In this document: positions 12,538 through 24,239 of the stretch, one piece after another
Layout: each line of letters begins with the position of its first letter
Position numbering within the stretch: position 1 is the first letter of the stretch
Position numbers and translations under genes: made by a program
Assembly: GCA_032622095.1 (NCBI GenBank)
Contig: CP136063.1
Coordinates: 213,917,982-213,981,981, forward strand
Origin: Siphonodentalium dalli
Lineage: Eukaryota > Mollusca > Scaphopoda > Gadilida > Siphonodentaliidae
Length of the DNA: 64,000 nt
Direction: 5' to 3'
The notes under the pieces: model-generated
The model's database searches: none
What the model was told of the DNA's origin: nothing
Seen by the model: the letters and a program-made list of their open reading frames with translations, nothing else

Positions 12538-12702
12538 CTTCAAACACCATATGACTGAGCAACCAATCGCACATCTCTTGGCTCCTGACCTCGAGCAGAT
12601 GTCCTCGTTCACATTCACACAGGGTTTTGCTCTGTCGCCAGGTTTGTGTGTTATTTATTCCAATTCTGTACCACATGTCAAATTGACTGTTGTGCGTATA
12701 GT
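12538..12702 (-). CDS. C-type lectin gene, penultimate exon (N-terminal half of CTLD)
   Basis: Minus-strand exon between an acceptor (TTACAG ending at 12703) and a GTGAAT donor (12537-12532). It is 165 nt long, in phase with the exon at 3254-3483: it leaves one base, and that exon supplies two. It encodes the first helix region of a CTLD: 'MWYRIGINNTQTWRQSKTLC', then 'CERGHLLEVRSQEMCDWLLS'. The conserved W/C spacing and 'GHLLEVRSQE' match the usual 'A.L..I.s.eE...' segment. Signal peptide and any upstream exons are not identifiable in 12703-13300 and may lie further away or be hidden among repeats. The two exons together give a nearly complete CTLD. Confidence 0.8.
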
Positions 12703-13282
12703 CTGTAATTTCTGGAATGCAACATTGTAAAATATAAGCCCAAGTAATCTATTTTGCGAGAACAAGAACATATCTACACAAGTATGTCATTCCTATACAT
12801 ACATAAAGTTACCATGCGGTCGGTTGCTTGGTACTCGTGGTTAACGCTCGCCCGTAAATGTGTAAATATAAATGTGTGTTTAGATACCTACTTGCGGACA
12901 AATGGAATATCTTCTACTATGCAAGTACTCCATTATTTGAGTTCACGTGCAGATATGCTACTGTTAGTCAAAGACTGCAAAACTATAACGGCCGAATTAT
13001 GTTCCCTGGTCTGGACCAGGTTTCACGTAAACTATTGTCTAGACAGGCCGAAACCACTGCAAGTAAGACCGCCGAGTAAGCCGGGAATATTGGTCCGAAT
13101 AGGTCCGTATTCTCGTCTTTTAAAACACCCAGGTTTGCGTAAACCAAGGCTTGCCTTCTTAGTGTCATTCAAGACAAAACGTTGTGAATTGGTTGAGTGT
13201 TTTCTATGTCTGCACATTTCATTGATAATTACAAATAATGTGTGTGTCGAAATAACGTTTTAAGTTCGAAGATAATTAGAAT
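12703..13282. other. Upstream of the known lectin exons; no supported gene
   Basis: A 169-codon plus-strand open frame covers 12754-13263, but it has no recognisable domain, no splice context, and overlaps open frames of similar length on the other strand. I treat it as chance. Confidence 0.5.
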
Positions 13283-13450
13283 GGGGATAACAGTGTGATG
13301 TTTTGTGATTTCGGATAGGTACAGGGCGAATATACTGTGGCAAATACCCGTTAATAGGCTCCGACTGCGCCGTCGCCCATTAACTACATTTGCCACAGTA
13401 TATTCGCCCTGTACCTTTCCGAAATCACAAAACACCACACCGTTATCCCC
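13283..13450. repeat. Hairpin element with GGGGATAAC termini
   Basis: Starts 'GGGGATAACAGTGTGATG' and ends 'CACACCGTTATCCCC'. The arms continue as 'TACAGGGCGAATATACTGTG' and its complement around a GC-rich centre at about 13355-13375. Arm identity is high. Non-coding MITE-like hairpin. Confidence 0.8.
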
Positions 13451-13589
13451 TAAGTAACACTATAACTGATGAACCACAACCGGACACTGGACATATAATA
13501 ATCAGCCTAGACAAATACAACAAATTTGACAAGTTATGTTCGAACGAAAGTTGTCATTAGCAAAATACACATTTGCTTCTCTCCGCGTG

Positions 13590-13805
13590 GAGCGTACATG
13601 ACTTCGTCGCCAACGAAATAGTTATAGGAATATATATCCTACTTAGCATAGTTTAGTAGTTGTCATTAATGTTACAATACATGGTTATTCAAAATGTCAG
13701 CCAAATATACGTGCGTCTTGTTCGGTGTTCGGTTCTGTTCTCATATTTGGATAGCTGGGCGTGAGGTCACTTCCTCGAGTGCACTTGAACGGATAACCGG
13801 TTCTT
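13590..13805. repeat. Dispersed repeat shared with 35580-35785
   Basis: 'GGTTATTCAAAATGTCAGC', 'TCTTGTTCGG', 'GGTTCTGTTCTC' and 'GGATAACCGGTTCT' recur in the same order and orientation at 35580-35785, with 'GTTATAGGAATAT' at the start of both. Non-coding. Element type unknown. Confidence 0.75.
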
Positions 13806-13969
13806 ATTCTGCCATTCTCAACACAGACTTCAAACTGGCAACATCTTTACGTATTTTTACGTATTAAAGACCACTTTTTATAGGTAATTCCACGCACTCA
13901 TTTATGATATTATATAACCCAAACTACGTTACATTGCATTGATCTATCAACAGATCTGATTCCAATGCC

Positions 13970-14560
13970 AATATGAGGGAAATCATGTTGAGTTGTTTCT
14001 TATAATTGTGACTGTTCAACATAGACTCTGATATTTGAAATCAGATGGAACAAGTAGTTTCATCCTGATTTTGGCAAGCATTTCCTTTCAATTGAATACT
14101 GGTTGAGCCTTCATTTGGTGTCATCAATATACATATACTGGAAGCTGTCCGATTTAGTATATGAGCTGTTGAACTGTTATATGGAAGTTTATCAAATTAC
14201 TGTCCAATGTTTAACTCTCGATATGATGATATCTGTATGGGTGATGTACATGTAGTTTCGTGCTGCTTTGTTACCCACATGCAAGTTAAACGAGTGACTC
14301 GCGTTAATTCATTCAATGTCAAGAGGATAAAAATCATGTTGAGTTGTTATTGAGAGTTGTGGATGTCCAATATAAACTCATATCTGACACCAGGTAGAAC
14401 AAGTAGATTCAGGCTGCTTCAAACATTTGTCAATAATTCTGTTTCATTTGATAAGTGGTTGAGCTGGTATAATGAATTATTTATTGGGAACTTCCCACTG
14501 TTATCAACACTGAAGCATTTCAATGGTTTGACGTCTATTAAATCGGCTTGATGAATGGAG
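13970..14560. repeat. Diverged tandem duplication (about 350 bp period)
   Basis: 'AATCATGTTGAGTTGTT' occurs at about 13981 and 14332, each followed by similar text ('AACAAGTAG', 'TCAATTGAATACTGGTTGAGC' versus 'CATTTGATAAGTGGTTGAGC'). The two copies are old and non-coding. Confidence 0.6.
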
Positions 14561-14640
14561 CAGTATTGATCATTTAGTTGAGTGACAGCTGGACACAATT
14601 TATTTTACTTTGTCACTTATTGTGTATATGTGACCCGCCA

Positions 14641-15065
14641 TATCAAGTCCAGTCGGAAGTCGGGATTTTTTTACCCTGTGCCAATGCATTCTCTTATATA
14701 TGCGAGTCGACCATATGTCGCCTCACATATATAAGAGAATGCATTGGCCTAACAATTTTTTATAATTTTGTTTAAATAAATGTTTCTTACAATTTTTAGG
14801 ACATAAAATAAAAAAACATCCATTACCCTGCAGGGAGCCCCACACATATATAGAAGCATATAGAAGAGTGTCGTCTGCTCATGTTTGTCTGGGGCTCTGT
14901 ATTGGTGAAATTATAAAATTGTTAAAGAATACAAGAAAAAATTGTTAGGCCAATGCATTCTCTTCTATATGCGAGGCGACCTATGGTCGACTCGCATATA
15001 TAAGAGAATGCATTGGCACAGGGTAAAAAAAATCCCGACTTCCGACTGGATTTGATATGGCGGGT
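14641..15065. mobile_element. MITE, third terminus type, with two hairpin modules
   Basis: Outer arms 'GACCCGCCATATCAAGTCCA' (14642) and the complement ending 'ATATGGCGGGTC' (15065) continue into 'GTCGGAAGTCGGGATTTTTT'. Inside are the familiar 'CCAATGCATTCTCTTATATA' palindromes at about 14679-14747 and 14951-15019, separated by A/T-rich filler. Together with 4840-5165 and 12215-12447, it is the third set of ends around one core. It sits within a relic of the ATPase cassette's leader (see 15066-15300). Confidence 0.82.
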
Positions 15066-15300
15066 CTGTGATACCGGGCCTGTTTGGCCTCAGATCAGGA
15101 ACGATAACTATATCCGAAGTACATGACCTATATTCTCTGCAGTACCCCAGTTGGTGCCATCCTAGACAGTTTGACCTATATTCTCCGCAGTCCGCCCACG
15201 CATTGCATCATGGTCTATTTGTATACCGGTTGGGCATGTCCGGACATGACCCCGCTGGTTAACTCCCGCCTTCTCCCTATGAACGGTATATTATCTACAT
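15066..15300 (+). pseudogene. Relic of the upstream region of the packaging-ATPase cassette
   Basis: The sequence from 'GATACCGGGCCTGTTTGGCC' to 'GGTATATTATCTACAT' is about 98% identical, in inverted orientation, to 35052-35290, which lies just upstream of the minus-strand ATPase gene. After 'ATCTACAT' the two diverge, and the ATPase coding part is absent here. The segment includes two 'TGACCTATATTCTC' repeats. Open frames in this stretch are shared because the DNA is shared. I do not claim a protein. Confidence 0.7.
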
Positions 15301-15404
15301 TTAAAACCCATCGGCGTGTTATCCCTTTGTCCGGACACGGCTCTTATCTGGCAGAACGCTCAGGCGTTTTGATCGCATGAGCATTATTTTAACGCCAACA
15401 GTCA

Positions 15405-15470
15405 TTCTTTTTTAAGAATGCCCGTGGGCATTATTTTGTAAGAATGCCCGTGGGCATTATTTTTTACGAA
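15405..15470. repeat. Short repeated hairpins 'AGAATGCCCGTGGGCATTATTTT'-type
   Basis: The unit 'AAGAATGCCCGTGGGCATTA' occurs twice, back to back. Each unit contains the perfect palindrome 'TGCCCGTGGGCA'-like stem. Non-coding. Confidence 0.65.
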
Positions 15471-15504
15471 TACGCGAGGGATTAAATCGATTGAGGGACG
15501 TCAT

Positions 15505-16356
15505 AGGGTGGCTCCCCCATATAAAAATGTACCTGGGTAAATCCACCCAGGTTTTTTGGGCCGAAACCCAGGTAAAAATCTATCTACCAAGACATCCACC
15601 AACCATCAAGACCCCGCGAAACCTGGGTTTTACCATGATTTACCCACCTGAAACTGGATAAAAACCCTGGTATGGGTAAACCTGGGTGTAATTACCCAGG
15701 TGACCACACCCAGGTGTACCCTACCACACCCAGGTCTACCCTGGTGTTTCCTACCTGGGTGTTTCCCCACCCAGGTGTACCATGGTGTTATTTACCCAGG
15801 TGTACCCTGGTGTTTCCTACCTGGGTGTTTCCCATCCAGGTAACCTTGGTGTTATTCACCCAGGTGTACCCTGGTGTTTCCTACCTGGGTGTTTCCCACC
15901 CAGGTGTACCTTGGTGTTATTCACCCAGGTGTACCCTGGTGTTTCCTACCTGGGTGTTTCCCACCCAGGTGTACATTGGTGTTATTCACCCAGGTGTACC
16001 CTGGTGTTTCCTACCTGGGTGTTCCCCACCCAGGTGTACCTTGATGTTTCCAACCCAGGTATACCTTGGTGTTTTTTTTACGCCGGTGTACCTTGGTGTT
16101 TTCTTACCCAGGTGGATTTCCCATTGAGATGCACCTGGGTTAGAAAACCCCAAGGTACACCCAGGTAAGGAAACACCAAGGTACACCTGGGCAGGAAAAC
16201 ACCAAGGTACACCTGGGTAAGAAAACACCAAGGTACCCCTGGGTAAGAAAACACCAAGGTACACCTGGGTAAGAAAACACCAAGGTACACATGGGTAGGA
16301 AACACCAAGGAACACCTGGGTGAATAACACCAAGGTACACCTGGGTGGGGATACCA
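15505..16356. repeat. Giant palindromic minisatellite of 'ACCTGGGTG/CACCCAGGT' units
   Basis: The left half repeats a block of about 64 bp ('CACCCAGGTGTACC..TGGTGTT..' then 'CCTACCTGGGTGTTTCC'). From about 16128 onward the right half is its inverted complement ('AACACCAAGGTACACCTGGG' units of about 30 bp). Each unit is itself a small palindrome. The left edge is 'GGCTCCCCCATATAAAAATG'. A smaller relative at 29516-29835 ends with the complement of that edge. All long open frames here are by-products of the repeat. Confidence 0.9.
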
Positions 16357-17944
16357 AAGTGAAATGATGAGGATGACAATGAAGTAGATTTTGATGGGAT
16401 GCAGGGGTATTGTTATCAATGGAGTTGTTTTAGTATAATAGAACATTAAGGAAACTGATTGTGCAGCAATACAAGTTTATTCAAGGACAACAAACTAACT
16501 AAAGATAAAATACATGTATAGAAACACATGTAATATATAAATATATAAACTCATTAAACTGCATGGGTTAAAACTTACTGACAACAAGAGTTGGGTTAAA
16601 ATTTTGATTAAAAAACACTTGCAAAGTCCCTCTTCATACATGTATATGGTATGTTAGGCAAGTTACATGTACATGTAGTTGCAATGTATACTAGTACCGG
16701 TACATGACATACCGGTGGACACAAAAATCATTATTTTTGTTCCAATGTCATTTACCAGAATACATGTACATGTTGTACCTTGCAACTACATCTACAGTGA
16801 GGTAGTTTTGTCTCATTTAAACTTTCTAAATGGGTTTCTCCCTTTGAATGACATAAACTAATGTGAGTATACACATGAGCTGTGGTGTGAAATACACACC
16901 AAAAAATTATTTCTTAGTCTGAGGACATGTTTCCCGTCATTATCTTACTGCTTACAAATATAGATTTGTAATAATGTGCTGTAATGCTCCAGAAATAGTC
17001 ATATTTTGTCCTGGTTCATAAGAACATATTATTTCTTAGTGTTAGAAGGACATGTTGTCTGATATTATTTGACTCATAAACCCCCAAATGTACATGTAAA
17101 CAGAACATTCGGGAAAGAGACACACCATCTTTATCCTGTTTTATATCAGTACTAAGTAGCAATATTGATCAGATAGCAAAATATGCTATAAATAGATTTC
17201 AGATGGTAGAGATTAAACAATCACATTAATTGCACCAACTCGAAACAGTTAACATACCCTGTAGAATACAGACTATGATCAAGGAGGGTGTCACACACAC
17301 CCCCACCCCGCTTTGGTATGTGATATTCAAGCCATTTTCAGGTGGTATGCTATATACATGTACATACCCAATGTTATCTGGTACTAGGATTTCACACGGC
17401 AATATAACCGGCATTCACGATTCAGCAAAAAGGCTAGTATGCAGATATAATAGCAGAAAATTATACAAATTTTGAGTATTTTCCAGCTTAAACAGACCCA
17501 AGTGATATATTTTTATCTAATTCAGTCTAATGGCTCTTGATATGTTGATGTTTTGGATACTATTTCAGCAAATGTGAGAAAAGGTGGCTTCTTTGGGGCA
17601 TCAGCTTGTCTGAAAAATATATCAAGGTCCCCTAAATCCGATACTACATTTCAGAACAATCCAACCAGTGTCCCATGAAATGGTGGATAATAAACTATCA
17701 TACCAAATTTGATTCAGATTTGATCACACAAACTAAAATTATGATGCGGAAACCAGAAATTAACACGATTCTAAGTCGAAAAAGGGCCATAACTCTCGCA
17801 AAAATGAGCGGAGCACACCTATATTCGAACTTGACCTGTATTTTTGTCTGATAAACTTACATACTACATTTGGTTCAGATATGATCACACAAACTGAAGT
17901 TATCATCCGGAAACCTACAATTTTCAAAGTTTAAATGTCTATTA
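16357..17944. other. No gene; TACATGTA-rich sequence and an old dispersed repeat
   Basis: Frequent 'ACATGTACATGTA' words. The part at 17600-17935 has two copies of 'GATCACACAAACT.AA.TTAT' followed by '.GGAAACC', with 'AAAAGGGCCATAACTCTC' between. That phrase resembles repeats I associate with bivalve genomes. Confidence 0.5.
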
Positions 17945-18341
17945 GGCGACACCAATTTTTAAGTCTGGTTTACGAACATGTGGGCTGATGTGGGGAGAAA
18001 AAAAGTAGATGCAGGAGGGGAAAAAAATAAAAATAAAAAAATTGTCCCCCCCCCCCCCCCCAATTTATATCAAGTAAATCTTGAAATTTTACATAAATTT
18101 TACAAAAATTGTGAAAAAAAACTTTTCGAATTAAATTCTGAACCAAACAAGACATTTCTTGTCATGAAATACATGAAAATATGGATCTGCAAATGATCAT
18201 AAGCAGAACCGGATGCGACAGCACATGAAAATCAGTACGCGTGTAAAAAAAATTGGGACAAACAAGTAAAAAAAAATTTCATGAAATGGAAAAAAAGTTG
18301 TAGGAGGTGTTCGTAAACCGGACTTAAAAATTGGTGTCGCC
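17945..18341. mobile_element. MITE with GGCGACACC termini and TTA target duplication, copy 1
   Basis: Ends are 'GGCGACACCAATTTTTAAGT' and the complement 'ACTTAAAAATTGGTGTCGCC', flanked by TTA on each side (17942-17944, 18342-18344). The inner arms pair further ('CTGGTTTACGAACA'). A 3-bp TWA duplication fits PIF/Harbinger but also other families. A copy in opposite orientation lies at 25299-25664. It contains a poly-C run at 18047-18061. Confidence 0.85.
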
Positions 18342-18372
18342 TTATGTGTATATAACTCATATAGCTAACTAT

Positions 18373-19316
18373 TAAAGGTGCTCAATCAGATTCGATGGTC
18401 CCCATATAATTAGATTCCAACAACAACATTTTTTTTAGAAATGCTGCTTCAGTAATATCAGAATCGATTAATTGCCCAAAAATAATGCTAACCACTGTCA
18501 ACTACATGTATAGTATAAAATCGCCTGATACGTTATATTTATCAACATGCTGTTCGACGAAGTTTGACCTTATTATCAACACAAAGCCTCTTCATTTTAG
18601 AGTTATCCATCTTCATCCGCAATTTGGTCTGAGACCGTCGGCTCGTCAAATTTTTCTGGGCCACTATTAAGTATCGATGGTGATAAATATTAAAATTTCT
18701 AAAATTGATATCTAATAACTCTGAGCTTTGATACATGTAGGTGGGTCCCTCGACTTGATTAAAATATTTTTACCCCCCCCCCCCCGATTCCATATACATG
18801 TATATGTAAATAGCAAATGAGGGGCACTTAATCGGATTATGCATCTTTAAACTGTATTTGAATTTAAAGATGCATAATCTGATTAAGGGCCCCCTGAATT
18901 AATGCTCGCACATTACTCTTTATTTGGACTTGGGGGGGTAAAAGATATTTGGTACGAGTCGAGGAACCCACCACCTATCAAAGCTCAGAGTTATTAGATA
19001 TCAATTTTTGAAATATACTATTTTTCACGATCAAGAATTAATAGTGGCCCACGGTCTCGGACCAAATTTCAGATGAAGATGGATAACTCTAAAATCAAGA
19101 GGCTTTCTGTTGATAATAAGGCCAAATTTTGTAGAACAACATGTTGATAAATAACATATGTCAGGCAATTGTATACTTTAGTTGACAGTGGTTAGCATTA
19201 TTTTAGGGCAATTAATCAATTCTGATAACGTAATTGAAGCAGCCTTTCTAAATACAAATGTATGATGTTGGAATCTGATTATATGGGTATCATCGAACCG
19301 GATTGAGTACCTTTAA
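18373..19316. mobile_element. Long foldback element, 'AAAGGTACTCAATCCGATT' family, copy 1
   Basis: Arms of about 460 bp are inverted copies: left 'TTAAAGGTGCTCAATCAGAT', right 'GATTGAGTACCTTTAAA'. The centre at 18838-18890 is a second internal hairpin ('TTAATCGGATTATGCATCTTTAAA' and its complement). Each arm carries the same text about 'TCAAAGCTCAGAGTTATTAG'. Smaller relatives lie at 29889-30355 and 54523-54776. Non-coding. Confidence 0.85.
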
Positions 19317-19912
19317 AATGAACTGTATCCAGTATAAACATGCTAAACCTGATAATTAATTAGAGCATGCAGTCCCTGTTGACATGCGGTATCCGCTGGT
19401 AATCTTACCACAGTGTGTTAACTGTGATAACCAAGTTAATTGTTTTTACCACAAAAATTCTGAATTCTATCTAGACATTTTGAAACAATAAAAAAAAATT
19501 CTGGTGTGATTACAATGTCAACTTTAAAACAAAATTCATATAAACATCGCATGAAAAATACAGCCTAACTGCAAATGTGAGGTGGACCACATTCTGCGGC
19601 GGTATAACTGACTGCGGTTGATCGCATGAACACGCCTGAATACTGCAGTAATACCCGAGTAATATAAGGCGAGTTGATTAATTAAAGCATAGCTGTAATT
19701 TTACATGTATGTTCTATAGACTTTGTTGGGAAAGAGAATATAGCTGTGCGACAATGTTAATCCTGATGAGCTAAGTTAGAAATTTTTCAATCGAAACCTC
19801 ATAAAAAAAAATATAAATTCAGTTCTCAATTTTCGAACACTTCTAGGAAATTGTTCAAAAATATTGTTAAAAGATGCCCATTCGATTTGACACTGTAAAT
19901 ATACCCTGTTCA
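19317..19912. other. No gene seen
   Basis: AT-rich unique-looking sequence with homopolymer runs. No ORF with coding character. Confidence 0.5.
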
Positions 19913-20037
19913 AGTGTTCCTGCTAATGTGCTATGATGCGGTTGGGTCCTGCTTAATTGCTATGAATTGCACTACCCGCATCATAGCAATTCAGCAGGAC
20001 CACCAGCATCATAGCATATTAGCAGGACCACTTGGCC
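19913..20037. repeat. Hairpin with internal 'GCTATGATGC' repeats
   Basis: 'CAAGTGTTCCTGCTAATGTG' at the left pairs with 'CATATTAGCAGGACCACTTG' at the right. Within the arms 'ATCATAGCA' and 'AGCAGGACCA' occur several times, so alternative stems are possible. Confidence 0.75.
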
Positions 20038-20452
20038 AGTGGTAAAATAGTTTGTTTTCCATACGGATATGTGTTTTCAAATAACCATGTAATGATATCT
20101 AACATACATGTATATGATCCCATTTATAGGTTTTATTCATCACGGCCAGATAAACTTTGTATACAGACAGTTTTACCAAACTTAGAATTTTTATTAGGTG
20201 CTTTCATTGTAGCTGTAATTACTAGTATTAAAAGAGTGCTCAATAAAGTTTGTTTTATCATTTATGCTCATTTGGAATTTGGATGCTATTTAATTCTGTT
20301 TATCTATATAATTGGCTGCACTGCTAAATTTTGACTCATTTCAGTCATTTGATGTCAGTACATGTAGTTGTCCATCGAAATGGCGAACACAACCAAAGAC
20401 AAATTAGAAGAGGAAAGACAACAAATACATTTGATGTGCACTAAAACAGATA

Positions 20453-20617
20453 CAGTAGTGCCCTAAGAAATCGACCCCTTAACCACAGCAGAATTATGTG
20501 TAACTTTCAGGATTTAGTCGGATATATGGCTTGTTGCCATTCATCGGAAAGCTCTCCCCGAGTTTAATACCCGTAATTCTGCTGTGGTTAAGGAGTCGAT
20601 TAATTAGAGCATTACTG
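20453..20617. mobile_element. Mariner-like palindromic MITE, copy A
   Basis: TA-flanked, starting 'CAGTAGTGCCCTAAGAAATC' and ending 'TTAATTAGAGCATTACTG'. It shares 'AACCACAGCAGAATTATG' and 'CATTCATCGGAAAGCTCTC' with the other copies. It is shorter than copy B because part of the right arm is missing. Confidence 0.82.
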
Positions 20618-22116
20618 TAGTTACAAATGTATGTCTAGCCTCCTGTTGTGTCACTAATAAGATCTTTAATTCACATACGGTACACATGTACATGTACATG
20701 TACTATATACCCGTTCAAGCGTTTACAAGTGTCAGTCATCGAGAAACTGACCAAAAGTTTTGGTAGTATATAATATAGGCTAGCACTGCACTTGGGCTAC
20801 ATGTACATGTACTGTAAGTGATTATAATGTACTATTTTTATATTCTGCTGTGAAAGTGTTGCTGAATGAAATTTAAGTTTACCCCGATATTCTAAGTCCG
20901 CTCGACTAAGATGGGTTTTTTTTCGAAAACTGATATCTGAATATACATGACTTTTTGTACGTCTTCCACTGGTTGGTATTCCCTCTAAAATGACTAATTT
21001 TAACTGATTAGATTAGCCCTGGTATGGAAAACTCTAACTGTTATAGCCCGATGAGCGGTTTACTGCCAACAGCGGTGATGATATGATGACCAGCGTTGTG
21101 CATGGCATATGTTGATCCAGGTAAGAATGCTACCATACATTCCAAACATTCATTAAATATCTTATTAATAGTAACCCAAACTACACAAGAGACTAGTATA
21201 ACTAAGATTGGGCTCGATTAATGATGTGACACTTTCAGTACTTCATTTACTAGTAGCCTGGTACTGGTGGGCCTGGCTACAGATACTTGTTTGGCGTGTT
21301 TGAGGCCTGTGGCACAATGGCAGCAGAATCAATTAAAATTTCTCTTATTGTAGTGTAGTACATGTACATGAATAGTACCGGTAGTACAGCACACAAAGAG
21401 GTATATAGTACCGGCACATGTACATGTATTCTCTCTGTTTTCACACATGTTTTTTTTCAATTTAACAACATGAGTCTTTTATGACACATACATGTACTAA
21501 AGTGAAAGTAGGCCTACATGTATATAATGTGCACCCAGTATACCGGTACATGTACTGATATATTACATTGCAATACAGTCCGAGTACAATGATATAGCAA
21601 AATTATGCATAGTAGAATAACAACCTTTTGTACAAACAGTCCTGACAATGATATACCGGGATATCATGGTGATAGTTCATACATTTGGAATTACCGAATA
21701 CCTGAGTTTGTGGATAGACCGCTTCATGCGATGTTTATGTGAATTTTTATTTTTAAGTCGGCATTACATACGGTAGTCCTATAAACCACACCAGAGAATA
21801 GCAATTGTCGGTCAGTGACCAACTTCTTATGTTTATGCAATCGATACAATCCGGTTCTGCTTTTGATGTCCAGTTCGATATTTGTGGTGTGTTCTTGTGC
21901 AAAAATATAATTCTAACTAATGCGCCAAAAATCAGGTTTATAAATTTATCCATTCTTGAGCAAGAGCAACTCGTAAAACTTGTATGGTATAACATTCCAA
22001 ACTGAGTATTTCTGCTATCAAACCATATGATAATAATGTTGAACCGGACATCGAAATCTGAACCGCATTTATGGATTGCAGCACGTGATGTTGAATAAAC
22101 AGTTATAGAGGATATA
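20618..22116. other. No gene; ACATGTAC-rich stretch
   Basis: Many 'ACATGTACATGTAC' and 'ACCGGTA' words, notably at 20690-20815 and 21355-21560. The 80-codon open frames at 21753-22005 overlap on both strands and show no domain. Confidence 0.5.
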
Positions 22117-22333
22117 CAGTAATGCTCTAATTAATCGACTCCTTAACTACAGCAGAATTATGGGTAACTTTTCAGGATTTAGTCGGAAAGATGGGTTGAT
22201 GCCATTCATCGGAAAGCTCTCGGTGAGAGCTTTCCGATGAATGGCAACAAGCCATATTTCGGACTAAATCCTGAAAAGTTACCCATAATTCTGCTGTAGT
22301 TAAGGAGTCGATTAATTAGCTCTAGAATTACTG
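22117..22333. mobile_element. Mariner-like palindromic MITE, copy B (reference copy)
   Basis: TA-flanked (22115-22116, 22334-22335). It is an almost perfect palindrome: 'CAGTAATGCTCTAATTAATC' at the left and its complement at the right, with centre 'GCTCTCGGTGAGAGC' near 22217. TA target sites and 'CAGT...' ends fit Tc1/mariner, but no transposase is in the window. Six complete or near-complete copies and at least three fragments are present here, many inside the giant element. Confidence 0.88.
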
Positions 22334-23865
22334 TAACATGGTTTATAATATACAAATGTATACTGTATGGGAAACATCAGAGGTTTACAAAGTAATAAAA
22401 ACAGTTGATTTGTTCTTTATTCTTGTGGTTATATACACGTACATACATGTATTCTAAAAATAAATGTCCTTTACAACGTGGATCAATGAAATGCGGTTGT
22501 TGCATTTAAAATGCATTGAGGGTGCATTGTGTCACGCCACTTTGTAAATGCCTTAATGACAGCATTTAAATTAAATGCACTGCATTGGGAATAATCGCAG
22601 TCGCATTGAAATTACCGATCATTGCGCCGAAAAAGTATACTAGTATGAACACCCAAATAACGATACGATAGTGTATTTTGCAATTTTAGTTATAATTTTG
22701 TTTAATTTAAATTCACATCTGAATAATTCTGTGTTATTTTCCCACTCCTGGTGTACATGTATATGTTCGGAATCGGACATTCATGATGTAGTTTTCCATT
22801 CAAAATGGAATAAACATAAATAAACACTGTTGACATTAATTGTTTTATAATCAGAATCTGAGAATCATGATTCTCATTTTGATTCTAGTAAAAAGTCTTG
22901 ATTCCCTGTAGAAAGTGAAACACTAACATTTTGATTATTGCCAAAAATCTGATGGATTTTAAGGCCTGCATCAAGACATTTGTTTGTGAATAAATCAAGG
23001 TAAATGTGTTAAAATATGAACGCATTTACAAATGCGTTGCTCCAAAATCGCAAAGTAGATTCGAACATGTGGTCGCTTTTCTAAGAAATTTGTGAGTGGT
23101 CTGTACATGTACATACATGTAAGTTACTTGACCAATTACACAAGGAGTCGAGGGACACAATCAATGAGGACGTTTGTACTAAAAAATATTTTTTTACGCA
23201 AGGAACGAACACAAGGCCACTTTCTTAATTTATATTATGAGCCAACAAGACAGATCGTAAATCGCTGTTATATGACAATATATGTGGCCATCATAATGGT
23301 CGACAGGCATGACGCCAACAAAAACCAATCTGTGAGGCCAATATAAAGAAGTCGCGACTTATTGCTGGTGGAACCTATTAAAGGCATCGTTCCATTTCGT
23401 TAATAACAACTTACATGTAACATTCACCTCCACCTCTTTACTCTTGGGCTCCAAATAAATATGCATGCACCAGCTGCATCCACGTTTATTATTTTTCTTG
23501 GGAAATCCCCCCCCTGCACAGTGCTTATTTGGGTCTGCACGTTTATTAATATTTTGAAGCTATGAAAATTTAAATCAGCACAAATTCAAGATTTCTATAT
23601 GATTCAGATGTAAAAATGATCAACACGTCTACATTAGTTACTAGCTAAACAAGACATTTTGTCATATGTTTATACTTTACTGTGAAATTGCGTTTCTTCC
23701 GTTCTCCATGAACGGATTCTCAAAATGTTTGGTTTTCCAAAAAACAAGGATTCGAACTGTCTGAACTGAACTCCATGCGTTTGTTTAAATAGATGAATAA
23801 ATAATGGGAAAGACATACAATCCTAGTTCATAATGAATGTAAGTATATAAATATAAATAATAAAC
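22334..23865. other. No gene seen
   Basis: AT-rich sequence. 'AATGCATTTACAAATGCG', 'GCATTTAAAATGCATTGAG' and related words cluster at 22495-22620 and 23000-23045. No coding evidence. Confidence 0.45.
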
Positions 23866-23994
23866 GGCGGATTCAACGTGGTCATGGGTTTTGACCGCGT
23901 TAAAAAAATCAGCAAACTCTGCATGAACCCCGAAGTTTGCTGATTTTTTCTCGCGGTCAAAACCCCATGACCGCATTGAAACCGCCGTTCATTT
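23866..23994. repeat. Hairpin with 55-bp arms
   Basis: 'ACGGCGGATTCAACGTGGTC' at the left pairs with 'GACCGCATTGAAACCGCCGT' at the right. The stem includes 'ATGGGTTTTGACCGCG' and 'AAAATCAGCAAACT'. Loop near 23925-23935. Confidence 0.85.
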
Positions 23995-24239
23995 CTTATA
24001 TGAATAACACAATTTAAGATTGGTGAATTATTTATTTTGGTTAATTTAATAAACGTACAGGACCAAATAACGATCATACAGGTGGGAATTTTACCTCGAT
24101 TTTAATAATCGTACATTAGGCACTCAAGAGTACATATTCAAGTATGTGCCAAACCAAAAAAACACCACATGATACATACATGTACCTGTACTACATGTTG
24201 ACTCGTATACCTGAACCTGCTATAAAAATTATTTGGTTA

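Noticed and set aside
12754-13263. 169-codon plus-strand open frame
   Set aside because: No domain or conserved motif, no splice or promoter context, and overlapping open frames of similar length on the other strand. Likely chance.
15672-16446. Several long open frames on both strands (up to 151 codons)
   Set aside because: They are translations of the ACCTGGGT minisatellite; every frame is open because the repeat lacks stops.
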